Positions 23,167 to 33,137 of a stretch of DNA of 33,215 nucleotides are shown here, one piece after another. The notes beneath the pieces were generated by a model, which searched no databases, was not told the origin of the DNA, and worked only from the letters and a program-made list of their open reading frames with translations. The translations under genes and the position numbers were made by a program. Each line of letters starts with the position of its first letter. Within the stretch, counting starts at the first letter, position 1. The stretch comes from Candidatus Atribacteria bacterium (GTDB lineage Bacteria; Atribacterota; Atribacteria; Atribacterales; JASGLU01), in NCBI GenBank assembly GCA_030156825.1, contig JASGLU010000020.1, positions 1 to 33,215 on the forward strand, in the 5' to 3' direction.

Positions 23167-24017
23167 CACCCTCAACCAGCGGTTACACGGTGAGTGATGA
23201 CTTTAATGTGTTTGTAGTTTCTGATGGTACGGCTAAGACTGCCTTGATGGTGGTACAAGCAGCACTGGCACAGTTTGACCTGCCTCGGGTTCGGGTCTTA
23301 CCTTTTGGACAGGTGCGAAACCAGGAGGCCCTTTATAATATTTTGGACATGGTTCGGGTGCAAAGGGATATTATGGTGTATACTTTGGTAAATGGAGAAA
23401 TAGCCCAACTTTTGCGGGCAGAGGCGGTAAACCGGGGGATAGTGGTTGTCGACCTTCTGGGACCGCTGGTAGATGTTTTGCACCGGATTAGTTCTCGTCA
23501 ACCTCGGGGTGAGGCTGGTCTTTTCCGAAGGTTAGAAGATAGTTCGGATAAAACCCAGGCTATCGAATATACTCTGGAACAAAGTACTGGTTTTAGCGAA
23601 GCCAAGTTGGATCAGGCGGATGTGATTCTTCTGACGGTCATCTTTCCCCATCGAGATGAATGTATGTTTATATTAGCCGAACAGGGAATAAAATGTGGCT
23701 TTTTATTGCTCGATCCCCATCTATTTCCCTCTCCCCATTGGCTACAAGTGATGGAGAAGATGAAACAAAAAGTGGTTGGAGTTACTGCCGACTTGGAATA
23801 TCTTAGGAAAATCCGACTGGAGCGACTGCAGGCTCTTGGTTTGGATTGCTTGTTGGAAAAAGCCGACTTGCAGGAAGTAAAGAAAGAGACAGAATTTGCT
23901 CAAAAGATTTTTGAGGAATTAAAATGTCCGGTGATAGATATTACCAACTTGAGTAGCCGGGAAATTGCAGACCAAATTTTATCTCAAATCCAAAGGAAGA
24001 AGGAGGAAGCAAAATGA
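23163..24017 (+). CDS. PPDK/PEP-synthase regulatory protein homologue (DUF299) with altered P-loop
   Basis: DUF299 proteins (YqfL, PpsR, plant RP1) inactivate PPDK by ADP-dependent phosphorylation of a Thr and reactivate it by Pi-dependent dephosphorylation. The 284-residue protein has the family N terminus (VVSDGTAKTALMVVQAALAQF), 'VVVDLLGPLVDVL', 'AIEYTLEQSTGF', 'LDQADVILL' and 'VIDITNLSSREIADQIL'. The nucleotide-binding P-loop, GVSRxxKTPxS in known members, should follow ILL; here residues 158-168 read TVIFPHRDECM, with the same length but no matching Gly, Ser, Lys or Thr. Alternative frames do not restore it. It overlaps glyS and ppdK by ATGA junctions. It may lack the kinase step, use a different phosphodonor, or be mainly a reactivating enzyme. 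Confidence 0.85.
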   Translation: MTPSTSGYTVSDDFNVFVVSDGTAKTALMVVQAALAQFDLPRVRVLPFGQVRNQEALYNILDMVRVQRDIMVYTLVNGEIAQLLRAEAVNRGIVVVDLLGPLVDVLHRISSRQPRGEAGLFRRLEDSSDKTQAIEYTLEQSTGFSEAKLDQADVILLTVIFPHRDECMFILAEQGIKCGFLLLDPHLFPSPHWLQVMEKMKQKVVGVTADLEYLRKIRLERLQALGLDCLLEKADLQEVKKETEFAQKIFEELKCPVIDITNLSSREIADQILSQIQRKKEEAK

Positions 24018-26668
24018 GTGAAAAGAAGTACGTTTACTTTTTTGGCGAAGGCGACGCTTCGATGAAAGTTCTCTTAGGTGGAAAAGGGGCCAATCTTTCC
24101 GAGATGACCCGGATTGGGCTGCCTGTTCCCCCAGGTTTTACCATTTCTACCGAAGCTTGCAACCATTACTACAAGAACAACCAGCAGTGGCCGGAAGGGT
24201 TAGAAGAAGAGATTAAGCAACATTTGAGCCGGTTGGAGAAAGAAGTTGGGAAGAAGCTGGGAGATGCAAACGACCCCCTGTTGGTCTCGGTTCGTTCGGG
24301 AGCTCCGGTTTCCATGCCTGGAATGATGGATACCATTTTGAACCTGGGCCTCAACGACCAATCGGTGGAAGGGCTGGCTAAATTGACCGGTGATAAACGG
24401 TTTGCCTATGATTGTTATCGGAGATTTATCCAGATGTTTGGTAACGTGGTGATGGGCATTGAACACGATAAGTTTGAAGCCATTCTGGATGAAGTGAAAG
24501 AAGAAGTAGGGGCTAAGCTGGATACCGAGCTTGACGCTGATGCCTTGAAGAAAGTTATTAATCGCTATAAAGAGCTTTACCGGAAAGAAACCGGAGAAGA
24601 CTTCCCCCAAGAACCTTATCAGCAATTAAAACGGGCTATCAACGCGGTCTTTGAGTCCTGGAACAACAAACGAGCTATTACTTATCGGCGGATTAATCGC
24701 ATTCCAGAAGAGTGGGGAACGGCGGTTAACGTTCAGACCATGGTTTTTGGCAATATGGGCTTTGATTCCGGTACCGGAGTCGGGTTTACCCGTAATCCTT
24801 CTACCGGCGAAAAAGAATACTATGGTGAGTATCTGCTGAACGCTCAGGGAGAAGATGTAGTGGCCGGTATTCGGACCCCCAAACCGATCAAAGAGATGGC
24901 ACAGGACTTACCCCAAGCTTTTGAAGATCTGAAGAAAGTTTACCAGGTTTTAGAAGAACACTACCGAGACATGCAGGACTTTGAATTCACCATTGAGCGA
25001 GGCAAACTTTACCTGCTACAAACTCGAACCGGTAAACGAACCACCCAGGCAGCGGTTAAAATCGCGGTGGACATGGTGAAAGAGGGCTTAATTGATAAGA
25101 AGACAGCGGTTACTCGGATTGACGCTGATCAACTAAACCAGCTTCTTCACCCACAGATCGATCGCAGCCAACCTCTGAAGGTCTTGGCTAAAGGTTTACC
25201 GGCTTCTCCAGGAGCAGCTTATGGAAAAGTAGTGTTTGAAGCGGATAAAGCCGAAGAATTGGGTAACAATGGAGAAAAAGTGATTTTGGTCCGGCCGGAA
25301 ACCACCCCGGACGATATTCACGGAGTAGTAGCTGCTCAGGGAGTCCTTACCAGTCGAGGAGGAATGACCAGCCATGCGGCGGTAGTAGCCCGGGGTATGG
25401 GTAAACCTTGTGTAGCTGGTTGTGAAGCGATTAAAATTGACTTGGCCAAGGGGATGTTCTCGGTAAACAGTACAGTGGTTAAGGAAGGAGATTACATAAC
25501 TATCGATGGGGGAGTAGGAGAGGTAATTTTAGGACAAGTTAAGACCATTCCCCCTCAGCTGTCAGGAGATTTCCAAGTGCTCCTTTCCTGGGCGGATGAA
25601 ATTAGAAAACTGGGGGTCCGGGCTAATGCCGATACTCCGGCTGATGCTCAAAAAGCCCTGGAATTTGGAGCCCAGGGAATTGGCCTTTGCCGGACTGAAC
25701 ACATGTTTATGGCTCCTGATCGTTTGCCAGCGATGCAACGAATGATTATGGCGCAAACGGTAGAGGAAAGGAAAGAGGCGCTGGCTAAAATCGAGCCCAT
25801 GCAAAAAGAAGACTTCAAGGGGATATTTAAGGTAATGGAAGAAAAACCGGTTACCATCCGCTTGATTGATCCCCCTCTCCATGAATTCCTTCCCAAACTG
25901 GAAGACCTGTTAGTGGAAGTGGCCACCCTGCGAGCCAAAGGAGTGACCGGTAAGGAACTGGAAGAAAAAGAAAATCTACTGAAAATAGTCAAGAATTTGA
26001 ACGAAGCTAACCCGATGCTCGGTCTTCGAGGTTGCCGATTGGGAATTCTTTACCCGGAAATCGTAGAGATGCAGGTTCGGGCCATTATGGAAGCAGCTTG
26101 TGAACTGACTAAAGAAGGGGTCAAAGTGATTCCTGAAATTATGATTCCTTTAGTGGGGCACCGGAACGAGATCAAGGTTTTGAAGGAACAGTTGGACCAG
26201 GTAGCCCAGGAAGTTATTGACCAGTATGGGGTCACAATAAGCTATAGTTTTGGAACCATGATTGAGGTTCCACGGGCTGCTTTGGTGGCTGATCAAATTG
26301 CAGAAGATGCTGAGTTTTTCTCTTTCGGCACCAACGACCTTACCCAGATGACTTTTGGTTATAGCCGAGATGATGCTGAAGGGAAATTCTTGTTCGTCTA
26401 TGAGGAAAAGAAGATTTTGGAAGATGATCCCTTTCAGGTTATTGACCAGGAAGGTGTAGGCCAGCTAATGCGTATGGGAGTAGAAAAAGGTAGAAAAACC
26501 CGGCCCAACCTCAAGTGCGGTATCTGCGGAGAGCATGGAGGAGAACCTCGGTCGGTCAAATTCTGCCATAGTATCGGTCTCAACTATGTGAGCTGTTCTC
26601 CTTTCCGGGTGCCTTTAGCTCGTTTAGCTGCTGCTCAGGCAGTTATTGAAGAAGAAAAGAAAAAGTAA
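24014..26668 (+). CDS. ppdK: pyruvate, phosphate dikinase
   Basis: PPDK interconverts PEP, AMP and PPi with pyruvate, ATP and Pi; many anaerobes use it in glycolysis or gluconeogenesis. The 884-residue protein has the typical three-domain layout: N-terminal nucleotide-binding domain (GGKGANLSEMTRIGLPVPPG, 'SVRSGAPVSMPGMMDTILNL'), the swivelling phosphohistidine domain with SRGGMTSHAAVVARGMGKP, and the TIM-barrel PEP domain ending 'CGICGEHGGEP' and 'VSCSPFRVPLARLA'. Both the catalytic His454 and the regulatory Thr452 are present, so it remains a target for a DUF299 enzyme. It starts within the stop of the regulator gene and is followed by a strong hairpin. The membrane PPase downstream links it to PPi metabolism. 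Confidence 0.98.
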   Translation: MSEKKYVYFFGEGDASMKVLLGGKGANLSEMTRIGLPVPPGFTISTEACNHYYKNNQQWPEGLEEEIKQHLSRLEKEVGKKLGDANDPLLVSVRSGAPVSMPGMMDTILNLGLNDQSVEGLAKLTGDKRFAYDCYRRFIQMFGNVVMGIEHDKFEAILDEVKEEVGAKLDTELDADALKKVINRYKELYRKETGEDFPQEPYQQLKRAINAVFESWNNKRAITYRRINRIPEEWGTAVNVQTMVFGNMGFDSGTGVGFTRNPSTGEKEYYGEYLLNAQGEDVVAGIRTPKPIKEMAQDLPQAFEDLKKVYQVLEEHYRDMQDFEFTIERGKLYLLQTRTGKRTTQAAVKIAVDMVKEGLIDKKTAVTRIDADQLNQLLHPQIDRSQPLKVLAKGLPASPGAAYGKVVFEADKAEELGNNGEKVILVRPETTPDDIHGVVAAQGVLTSRGGMTSHAAVVARGMGKPCVAGCEAIKIDLAKGMFSVNSTVVKEGDYITIDGGVGEVILGQVKTIPPQLSGDFQVLLSWADEIRKLGVRANADTPADAQKALEFGAQGIGLCRTEHMFMAPDRLPAMQRMIMAQTVEERKEALAKIEPMQKEDFKGIFKVMEEKPVTIRLIDPPLHEFLPKLEDLLVEVATLRAKGVTGKELEEKENLLKIVKNLNEANPMLGLRGCRLGILYPEIVEMQVRAIMEAACELTKEGVKVIPEIMIPLVGHRNEIKVLKEQLDQVAQEVIDQYGVTISYSFGTMIEVPRAALVADQIAEDAEFFSFGTNDLTQMTFGYSRDDAEGKFLFVYEEKKILEDDPFQVIDQEGVGQLMRMGVEKGRKTRPNLKCGICGEHGGEPRSVKFCHSIGLNYVSCSPFRVPLARLAAAQAVIEEEKKK

Positions 26669-26681
26669 CTTTAAGTTAATT

Positions 26682-26715
26682 TTATTACAGCCGGGCAAAT
26701 GCCCGGCTGTAATAA
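26682..26715 (+). terminator. 15-bp hairpin after ppdK
   Basis: A perfect 15-bp stem (ttattacagccgggc and its complement) with an AAAT loop starts 13 bases after the ppdK stop. There is no T run after it, and the dgt Shine-Dalgarno (AAGGTG) begins at its 3' foot, so it could hide or modulate dgt translation as well as stabilise ppdK mRNA. Confidence 0.5.
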
Positions 26716-26726
26716 GGTGATAATCC

Positions 26727-27815
26727 TTGAAGATTGAAGAAATAAAGAAATTTTGGCAGGAGGAAGAAAAACGGGTGCTTTCTCCCTATGCTACTTTGAG
26801 CACCCAGAGTCGGGGGCGGGCTCGTCCCGAGAAAGAGTGCGAACTTCGCAATTGTTTTCAACGGGATAGAGATCGGATTATTCATAGCAAATCCTTCCGT
26901 CGCCTGAAACATAAAAGTCAAGTTTTTTTAAGCCCGGAGGGAGACCACTACCGGACTCGTCTTACCCATACTCTCGAGGTTACGCAAATCGCACGTACCG
27001 TGGCTCGAGCTCTTCGTTTGAACGAAGATTTAGTAGAGGCTATTAGTTTAGGACACGACCTGGGGCACACCCCTTTTGGTCATGCCGGAGAAGATGCTTT
27101 AGATGAAATCCTTCCTACAGGCTTTAAGCACAATGAACAGAGCTTGCGGGTGGTGGACTACTTAGAAAGAGAGGGAGCCGGCCTTAATCTTACTTTTGAA
27201 GTCCGAGAGGGCATTTTGAAACATTCTAAAACTCACTCGCGCACTTTGGTTTTCTCCCAATCTGAGTTACCGAGTACTCTCGAGGGGCAGATAGTACGTT
27301 GGGCGGATATAGTGGCCTATGTAAACCATGATATTGATGATGCCTTGCGAGCTGGTCTTATCAGACAAGAAGAATTGCCCGCTTCTTCCTTGCAAGTTTT
27401 GGGTCGCTCCCATGGAGAACGATTAGACCGCATGGTGAAAAATTTGGTGGAAACCAGTTTTGGGCAACCAATGATTGACCTGAGTCAGGAGTTTCGAGAA
27501 GCTACCGAGACCCTTCGTCAGTTTCTATTTGAAGTGGTGTATCTGGGAGATGACCAACTGCGGGAGAGAGAAAAAGCCAAGGGTTTGATTAAAAGTTTAT
27601 ACCAATTTTTCCGGCAAAATCCAGAAGTTTTAGCGAAGGAGTACAGTTCTCCCTTGAGTAAAGAAGAGGAAATTGCTACAATAATTTGCGACTTCGTTTC
27701 GGGTATGACTGACCGATATGCTTTACATATTTACCAGAAGTATTTTATTCCTTCTTCCTGGCCTCAGAAGGGCAAGCCGAAGGGGGAAAACAAAATAAGA
27801 GAGGAGGAACAATAA
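26727..27815 (+). CDS. dgt: deoxyguanosinetriphosphate triphosphohydrolase-like protein (HD domain)
   Basis: This family cleaves dNTPs, often dGTP, to the nucleoside and triphosphate. The 362-residue protein has the '[20 protein letters not shown]' entry motif, '[20 protein letters not shown]' (metal His), the HD pair in '[19 protein letters not shown]' (near 108-126), and the distal '[17 protein letters not shown]' Asp. The length fits the short bacterial subclass, not the 500-residue E. coli enzyme. The TTG at 26727 is preceded by AAGGTG with a 7-base spacer. It is followed after 2 bases by the membrane pyrophosphatase gene. Substrate preference cannot be read from the sequence. Confidence 0.93.
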   Translation: MKIEEIKKFWQEEEKRVLSPYATLSTQSRGRARPEKECELRNCFQRDRDRIIHSKSFRRLKHKSQVFLSPEGDHYRTRLTHTLEVTQIARTVARALRLNEDLVEAISLGHDLGHTPFGHAGEDALDEILPTGFKHNEQSLRVVDYLEREGAGLNLTFEVREGILKHSKTHSRTLVFSQSELPSTLEGQIVRWADIVAYVNHDIDDALRAGLIRQEELPASSLQVLGRSHGERLDRMVKNLVETSFGQPMIDLSQEFREATETLRQFLFEVVYLGDDQLREREKAKGLIKSLYQFFRQNPEVLAKEYSSPLSKEEEIATIICDFVSGMTDRYALHIYQKYFIPSSWPQKGKPKGENKIREEEQ

Positions 27816-27817
27816 GC

Positions 27818-29779
27818 ATGGGAGCTGTTATTTTTGTACCGATTGCCGGATTAGTTGCTCTTTTGTTTGCTCTTTACTTAGTGAATCGAATCAATACTTT
27901 TTCTCCGGGCAATGACAAAATGCAAGAAATTTCCCAAGCAGTACAGGAAGGAGCCATGGCCTTTCTCCGGAGGGAATACTCGTTCTTGGTTATTTTTGTG
28001 ATTATTATGTTTGTGGCTTTAGGGTTTGCCCGCACTTGGGTTACTGCCTATTGCTTTTTACTGGGGGCCCTTTGTTCCGGGTTGGCCGGTTTTATTGGCA
28101 TGAGAGTTGCTACTCGGAGTAACGCCCGCACTACCCAGGCAGCTACTGAGGGAGCCAATACCGCTTTGCGAGTGGCTTTTTCTGCTGGAACCGTAATGGG
28201 GATGGCGGTAGTTGGTTTCGCTCTTTTGGGTTTAGGAATTCTTTACTATATCATTCGTGACCCGGAAACCATAAATGGCTTTGCGTTGGGAGCAAGCTCT
28301 ATCGCTCTTTTTGCCAGGGTAGGTGGTGGAATTTACACCAAAGCGGCCGATGTGGGGGCTGATTTGGTGGGTAAGGTAGAAGCCGGTATTCCCGAGGACG
28401 ACCCTCGTAACCCGGCGGTTATTGCCGATAACGTAGGCGATAATGTCGGTGACGTTGCCGGTATGGGGGCTGACCTTTTTGAGTCTTACGCCGGCTCGAT
28501 TATTGCCGCTATGATCTTGGGGGTAGCCTTTTTCGAAGGGTTAAGTGGAGTTCTTTATCCCCTCTTGTTGGCTGCTTGTGGAATTGTGGCCGCTATTTTG
28601 GGCACTTTCTTTGTGAACACCAAAGACGAAAAAGGCTTGGCGGCAGCCCTAAACCGGGGGACTTACGCCAGTGGAGTTCTGGTTGCTATTTTCAGCCTGG
28701 TTCTTTCTTTGATTCTTTTTGGAGGGCTGGGTCCATTTGTAGCTACTGTTTCTGGTTTAGTTGCCGGTATCGCTATTGGATTGCTTTCTGAATATTACAC
28801 TTCCAGTCATTATAAACCGGTGCAGGTTTTGGCCAATTCTGCCCAAACCGGGCCGGCTACGGTTATCATTGAGGGTTTATCGGTAGGAATGCAAAGCACG
28901 GTGTTCCCAGTATTGCTTATCTGTGCCGCTATCCTGATTTCTAACTGGGCGGCTGGTATTTATGGAATTGCAATTGCTGCCGTAGGTATGCTTTCTATTA
29001 CCGGTATGACTTTGGCGGTGGATGCCTATGGTCCGGTAGCTGATAATGCCGGTGGAATTGCTGAGATGGCGAGTTTACCGCCTGGGGTAAGAAAAATCAC
29101 CGATTCTTTAGACGCTCTGGGAAATACTACTGCTGCTATTGGTAAAGGATTGGCTATTGGGTCGGCTGCCTTAACCGCACTGGCTCTTTTTTCTGCTTAC
29201 AGTACGGCGGTGGGGCTGCAAATTATCGATCTTTTGCGACCACAAACGGTAGTGGGTATTTTTGTGGGAGGTATGATGCCTTTTCTCTTTAGCTCTTTGG
29301 CATTGAGAGCGGTAGGAAGGGCAGCTTTTAGAATGGTGGAAGAGGTTCGCCGCCAGTTCAAAGAAATTCCCGGTTTGATGGAAGGAAAAGCCAAACCAGA
29401 CCATGCTCGCTGTATTGATATCAGCACTCGAGGAGCTATCTCTCAGATGATACTGCCGGGTATTTTAGCGGTGGCGGTGCCACTGGTGGTAGGAGTTGTC
29501 CTGGGTAAAGAAGCCCTGGGCGGCTTGTTAGGTGGGGCTATTGTCTCTGGGCTGGTGCTGGCGATTATGATGGCTAATTCCGGGGGAGCCTGGGATAACG
29601 CTAAAAAATACATCGAAGAAGGTAATTTGGGTGGTAAAGGAACTCCAGTCCACTCTGCTTCGGTAGTAGGAGATACAGTAGGTGATCCGTTTAAAGATAC
29701 AGCTGGGCCTTCGCTCAACATTCTGATTAAGCTCATGTCGATTGTAGCCCTGGTTTTTGCTCCTTTATTTATTGGTTAG
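27818..29779 (+). CDS. hppA: membrane-bound ion-pumping pyrophosphatase (K+-dependent type, possibly Na+-pumping)
   Basis: Membrane PPases hydrolyse PPi and pump H+ or Na+ across the membrane. The 653-residue protein has about 16 membrane helices and the hallmark cytoplasmic motifs '[20 protein letters not shown]', '[19 protein letters not shown]', '[16 protein letters not shown]' and '[17 protein letters not shown]'. Ala439 and Gly442 in [10 protein letters not shown] match the K+-dependent subfamily, where K+-independent enzymes have Lys at the first position. Glu222 in [10 protein letters not shown] stands where Na+-transporting enzymes carry their gate Glu, suggesting Na+ or Na+/H+ pumping; this is inference. 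The ATG follows GAGGAGG. It closely follows dgt and lies 1.1 kb after ppdK. Confidence 0.95.
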   Translation: MGAVIFVPIAGLVALLFALYLVNRINTFSPGNDKMQEISQAVQEGAMAFLRREYSFLVIFVIIMFVALGFARTWVTAYCFLLGALCSGLAGFIGMRVATRSNARTTQAATEGANTALRVAFSAGTVMGMAVVGFALLGLGILYYIIRDPETINGFALGASSIALFARVGGGIYTKAADVGADLVGKVEAGIPEDDPRNPAVIADNVGDNVGDVAGMGADLFESYAGSIIAAMILGVAFFEGLSGVLYPLLLAACGIVAAILGTFFVNTKDEKGLAAALNRGTYASGVLVAIFSLVLSLILFGGLGPFVATVSGLVAGIAIGLLSEYYTSSHYKPVQVLANSAQTGPATVIIEGLSVGMQSTVFPVLLICAAILISNWAAGIYGIAIAAVGMLSITGMTLAVDAYGPVADNAGGIAEMASLPPGVRKITDSLDALGNTTAAIGKGLAIGSAALTALALFSAYSTAVGLQIIDLLRPQTVVGIFVGGMMPFLFSSLALRAVGRAAFRMVEEVRRQFKEIPGLMEGKAKPDHARCIDISTRGAISQMILPGILAVAVPLVVGVVLGKEALGGLLGGAIVSGLVLAIMMANSGGAWDNAKKYIEEGNLGGKGTPVHSASVVGDTVGDPFKDTAGPSLNILIKLMSIVALVFAPLFIG

Positions 29780-29789
29780 CATTTCTTTT

Positions 29790-29828
29790 GCCACCGCCAG
29801 CGTTTTTTTAGGATTGTCTGGCGGTGGC
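29790..29828 (+). terminator. hairpin after the pyrophosphatase gene
   Basis: An 11-bp perfect GC-rich stem (gccaccgccag / ctggcggtggc) with a 17-base loop begins 10 bases after the stop. A run of seven T lies in the loop and none after the stem, so factor-independent termination is uncertain, but a gene-end signal is likely. Confidence 0.5.
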
Positions 29829-29906
29829 GGGTAATTTCCGATGCGTATTTTTATTTGCCTGAAGGTAAGAGTCTTATAGAATAGTTAATCGTGCAATCGC
29901 TTGAAT

Positions 29907-29936
29907 TTGACACCTTATTTGGTGGATGGGTAGAAA
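29907..29936 (+). promoter_or_regulatory. probable promoter of dnaG-rpoD
   Basis: TTGACA (29907-29912) and TAGAAA (29931-29936) with an 18-base spacer lie about 90 bases before dnaG. The -35 is perfect and the -10 moderate. Confidence 0.5.
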
Positions 29937-30026
29937 CTGGAGTAGCTTTAAAATCTGGTTTCTGAGAGAGTGAGGTTTTAAAAATTGTCTTCAGGCTGTC
30001 CTATTTAGATTTTTGGGTGAGGTAGC

Positions 30027-31808
30027 TTGTTTTTTGGAGAAGAGGTTCTGCAAGAGGTAAAAAGTCGGGTTGACCTGGTGGAATTCATTGGTGAATATGT
30101 AACCCTGAAACCATCGGGGAAAAATTTTCGGGGGCTTTGTCCTTTTCATGAGGAGAAAACACCTTCTTTTATGGTATCTCCTGAAAAGGAAATTTTCCAT
30201 TGTTTTGGCTGCGGGGTAGGGGGGAACCTCTTTACTTTTGTCATGAAAATAGAAAACCTTACCTTTCCGGAAGCGGTTCGCTTTTTAGCAGATAAAGTTG
30301 GAATGGATTTACCTACCAGGAGTAGTGAGGGAATTTCTCCGAAAGCCCGTCAACGAGAAAAATTGTTTAAGCTGAACCAGGCTCTGGGTCGCTTTTACGC
30401 TGCCTGTTTAAAAACCTCTTCTGAAGAAAGTGCTAAGTTAGCCCGTCGTTATCTTTTGGAGAAGAGAAAACTAAAGGCCTCTACCATTGAACAATTTGCC
30501 CTTGGTTTTTCTCCTCCCTCGGGGAGGGAAACTATTGACTTTCTTTTGGGGGAAGGATTTTCTGGCCAGGATATTCGCCAAGTTGGAGTGGGGATTTTGA
30601 CCGCCGGAGGAGAGTTGATTGATCGCTTTAGGGGAAGAATTATCTTTCCCTTGCATGATATTCAAGGTAGAATTATTGGATTTGCCGGCCGGTTGCTGGC
30701 AGGGGAAGGACCTAAATATCTGAATGTTTCCGATTCTCCTCTTTTTTCTAAAGGGGAAAATTTGTACGGCCTGTTTCAGGCAAAGCGACTTATCCAGAAA
30801 GAGGGAAAGGTGCTTTTAGTAGAAGGTTATATGGATTTCTTAACCCTTTTTGAGGAAGGTATTGGTTACTGTGTGGCATCGATGGGAACGGCCCTCACCC
30901 GGGAGCAGGCTCGGCTTTTGCGGAGATATACCGATTGGGTAATATTAGGCTACGATGCTGACTCAGCCGGTCAGGCAGCCACCTTAAGAGGGATTCAGAT
31001 TCTTTTAGAGCAGGGGTTGAGAGTTTCAATTTTACCGCTTCCGGCTAAATATGACCCCGATTCTTTCCTTCGCGAAAAGGGAAAAGAGCAATTTTTACAA
31101 CTTTTGACTCAAGATATTTCTTTTTTTGACTTTCACACGGAATTATTAATTAAAAAATATGGTTCTAATTCATTGGAGTCTAAGATAAAAATAATAAGGG
31201 AGCTTTTACCTTTTTTGCAGTCTTTGAACGACCCTTTGGAACAAGGCTTGCGGATTAACCATCTGGCAAAATTGGTTAAAGTGGATGAAGCTTTAATTTA
31301 TCGCCCGCTGCGGGAGGGGGGCGTTTCCAATCGGATTTTGAAAGACATGACTTCTTCGGCTGGAAACGTTAACGAACCAGGTAACGTTAAAGCAGAAAAG
31401 ATGCTTTTGCGGACGCTGATTGAACACCCACACCAGCGGGAAAGGGTTTTGCGTGAGATAGATGAAAATTGTTTTTTGATTGGAGAGCATCGACGCCTAT
31501 ATAGGGCTATTGTTCATTTTTGGCAAGAAGGGAATTTTTCGGCGTCTCGATTGGTTAATGTTTTTGCCGAAGATCAGATTATGTCTACTTTGATTGGTGA
31601 AATCCTGGCGCGGGAGGATTTTGTAGCTTGTGCTGAGCCGGAAGTGGTAGCCGGTCTTGTTCAGTCGGTTAAAAAAGCGGTTTATGATAGAGAGATTGAA
31701 AAACAGCGTCGGCTATGTTTGTCCCGCCCGGAAGATAAAGAAGAATTAAAAAAGCTTTCTGAACTTTTAAAGCAGAGAGAAGAGTTAAAAAAGTTAAATA
31801 TCAAGTAG
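30027..31808 (+). CDS. dnaG: DNA primase
   Basis: DnaG makes the RNA primers for replication. The 593-residue protein has an N-terminal zinc-binding domain with C38-x2-H41-x17-C59-x2-C62, the RNA polymerase-like catalytic core including '[20 protein letters not shown]', the Toprim acidic motifs '[13 protein letters not shown]' and '[12 protein letters not shown]', and a C-terminal helicase-interaction region (about 450-590) that ends in a charged coiled segment. The TTG start at 30027 follows GGGTGAGG. rpoD follows after 16 bases, the classic dnaG-rpoD macromolecular synthesis operon, here without rpsU at its head. Confidence 0.97.
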   Translation: MFFGEEVLQEVKSRVDLVEFIGEYVTLKPSGKNFRGLCPFHEEKTPSFMVSPEKEIFHCFGCGVGGNLFTFVMKIENLTFPEAVRFLADKVGMDLPTRSSEGISPKARQREKLFKLNQALGRFYAACLKTSSEESAKLARRYLLEKRKLKASTIEQFALGFSPPSGRETIDFLLGEGFSGQDIRQVGVGILTAGGELIDRFRGRIIFPLHDIQGRIIGFAGRLLAGEGPKYLNVSDSPLFSKGENLYGLFQAKRLIQKEGKVLLVEGYMDFLTLFEEGIGYCVASMGTALTREQARLLRRYTDWVILGYDADSAGQAATLRGIQILLEQGLRVSILPLPAKYDPDSFLREKGKEQFLQLLTQDISFFDFHTELLIKKYGSNSLESKIKIIRELLPFLQSLNDPLEQGLRINHLAKLVKVDEALIYRPLREGGVSNRILKDMTSSAGNVNEPGNVKAEKMLLRTLIEHPHQRERVLREIDENCFLIGEHRRLYRAIVHFWQEGNFSASRLVNVFAEDQIMSTLIGEILAREDFVACAEPEVVAGLVQSVKKAVYDREIEKQRRLCLSRPEDKEELKKLSELLKQREELKKLNIK

Positions 31809-31824
31809 GGAGGAGCGGTCTTTT

Positions 31825-32925
31825 TTGAGTGGTAACGATAAGAAAAGGTCCTCTCAAAAATTTAATCACAGTTTAAATTCGCTAATTGAAAGCGGTAAAG
31901 AGAAGGGTTTTGTTACCTTCAAGCAGCTTAATGATTATTTGGGAGACGGGGTAGTCAACATTGATCATCTGGATGATATTTATAGCACCTTAACTGATTT
32001 GGGAATTGAAGTATCGGATGAGGAAAGAAAAGTAGAGGTTGAGGAAGAGGAAACCGAGGACCTGAAGTTTGAAGAAATAAGGGGAATTGGAGTTGATGAC
32101 CCGGTGAAGATGTATTTGAAAGAGATCGGCCAGGTTTCTCTTTTGACTCAGGAAGAAGAAGTGGAGTTGGCCAAAAGAGTGGAGGCCGGCGATCCGGAAG
32201 CCAAAAAGAAACTGATAGAGGCCAATCTTCGTTTGGTAGTTAGCATTGCCAAACGTTATGTGGGTCGGGGGATGCTTTTTTTGGATCTCATCCAGGAAGG
32301 AAATCTGGGTCTGATTCGGGCGGTAGAAAAATTTGATTATCGAAAAGGCTATAAATTTAGCACTTACGCTACCTGGTGGATTCGACAGGCTATTACCCGG
32401 GCCATTGCTGATCAGGCCCGAACAATCAGAATTCCGGTACATATGGTAGAGACTATCAACAAGCTAATTCGGATTACTCGCCAGTTAACCCAGGAGTTAG
32501 GAAGAGACCCTACGCCGGAAGAGATAGCCGAACGGATGGAAATCAGTGTGGGAAAAGTGAGAGATATCTTAAAAACCGCCCAGGAGCCTCTTTCTCTGGA
32601 GACACCTATTGGGGAGGAAGAGGACAGCCACTTAGGTGATTTTGTAGAAGATACCGGGGTTATGGCTCCACCTCAGGCAGCCTCTTACACTTTACTTAAA
32701 GAACAGCTGGAGAGTGTATTGAGCACCCTGACTGATAGGGAGCGAAACGTGCTTAAGTTGCGTTTTGGCTTAGAAGACGGTAAACCCCACACCTTGGAAG
32801 AGGTGGGCCAAATTTTTGGGGTTACCAGAGAAAGGATTCGCCAGATAGAAGCCAAAGCTTTGCGCAAACTACGTCACCCCAGCCGAAGCAAAAAACTGAA
32901 AGATTACCTTGACGAAAGTGAATGA
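31825..32925 (+). CDS. rpoD: RNA polymerase primary sigma factor (sigma-70/SigA)
   Basis: This is the housekeeping sigma factor. The 366-residue protein is short like SigA of Gram-positive bacteria and lacks the long non-conserved insert of E. coli RpoD. Seen in order: a region 1.1-like N-terminal helix bundle (about 10-70), region 1.2 '[18 protein letters not shown]', region 2 '[20 protein letters not shown]' with '[20 protein letters not shown]' and '[20 protein letters not shown]', region 3 '[17 protein letters not shown]', and region 4 with the helix-turn-helix '[20 protein letters not shown]'. The TTG at 31825 is preceded by GGGAGGAGC. It recognises the TTGACA/TATAAT promoters seen elsewhere in the window. 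Confidence 0.97.
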   Translation: MSGNDKKRSSQKFNHSLNSLIESGKEKGFVTFKQLNDYLGDGVVNIDHLDDIYSTLTDLGIEVSDEERKVEVEEEETEDLKFEEIRGIGVDDPVKMYLKEIGQVSLLTQEEEVELAKRVEAGDPEAKKKLIEANLRLVVSIAKRYVGRGMLFLDLIQEGNLGLIRAVEKFDYRKGYKFSTYATWWIRQAITRAIADQARTIRIPVHMVETINKLIRITRQLTQELGRDPTPEEIAERMEISVGKVRDILKTAQEPLSLETPIGEEEDSHLGDFVEDTGVMAPPQAASYTLLKEQLESVLSTLTDRERNVLKLRFGLEDGKPHTLEEVGQIFGVTRERIRQIEAKALRKLRHPSRSKKLKDYLDESE

Positions 32926-32956
32926 AGCCTTTATAATTCCAAACTGTGAGTAGCGC

Positions 32957-33031
32957 TCCTCGGTAGCTCAATGGTGGAGCATCCGGCTGTTAACCGGAGG
33001 GTTGCAGGTTCGAGTCCTGCCCGGGGAGCCA
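32957..33031 (+). tRNA. tRNA-Asn (anticodon GTT)
   Basis: A complete cloverleaf can be folded: acceptor tcctcgg / ccgggga, D stem gctc / gagc, anticodon stem tccgg / ccgga around ctGTTaa, a 5-base variable loop, T stem gcagg / cctgc around ttcgagt, discriminator G and an encoded CCA end. It lies 31 bases after rpoD and is probably co-transcribed or driven by a promoter inside rpoD. Confidence 0.95.
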
Positions 33032-33048
33032 GATTCAGCAAATTAGAT

Positions 33049-33088
33049 GCGGGGCTTTTAGTGAAAAGGCAAAGGCCCCGCTTTTTTT
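33049..33088 (+). terminator. intrinsic terminator after tRNA-Asn
   Basis: A GC-rich stem gcggggc / gccccgc, extended by ttt / aaa pairs past a bulge, is followed by seven T. It is the only classical stem-plus-U-tract terminator seen in the window and ends the dnaG-rpoD-tRNA unit. Confidence 0.85.
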
Positions 33089-33099
33089 ATGTTCTGCTA

Positions 33100-33137
33100 C
33101 CTCCATGCTGCATGGCAGCATGGAGGTCTATCCTGTA
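33100..33137 (-). repeat. dispersed repeat element, partial copy D
   Basis: On the minus strand it reads 'acaggatagacctccatgct' then a 12-bp hairpin centred on gcagc-cat-gctgc, matching the start of the 53-bp repeat (caggatagac-ggccatgctgc). Only the first third of the element is present. About 80 bases of unassigned sequence follow to the window end. Confidence 0.6.

Noticed and set aside
23600-23680. Compensated frameshift as the cause of the missing P-loop in the PPDK regulator
   Set aside because: Reading the other two frames across this stretch gives stops and no GVSRxxKTP-like sequence, and the flanks align without a length change.
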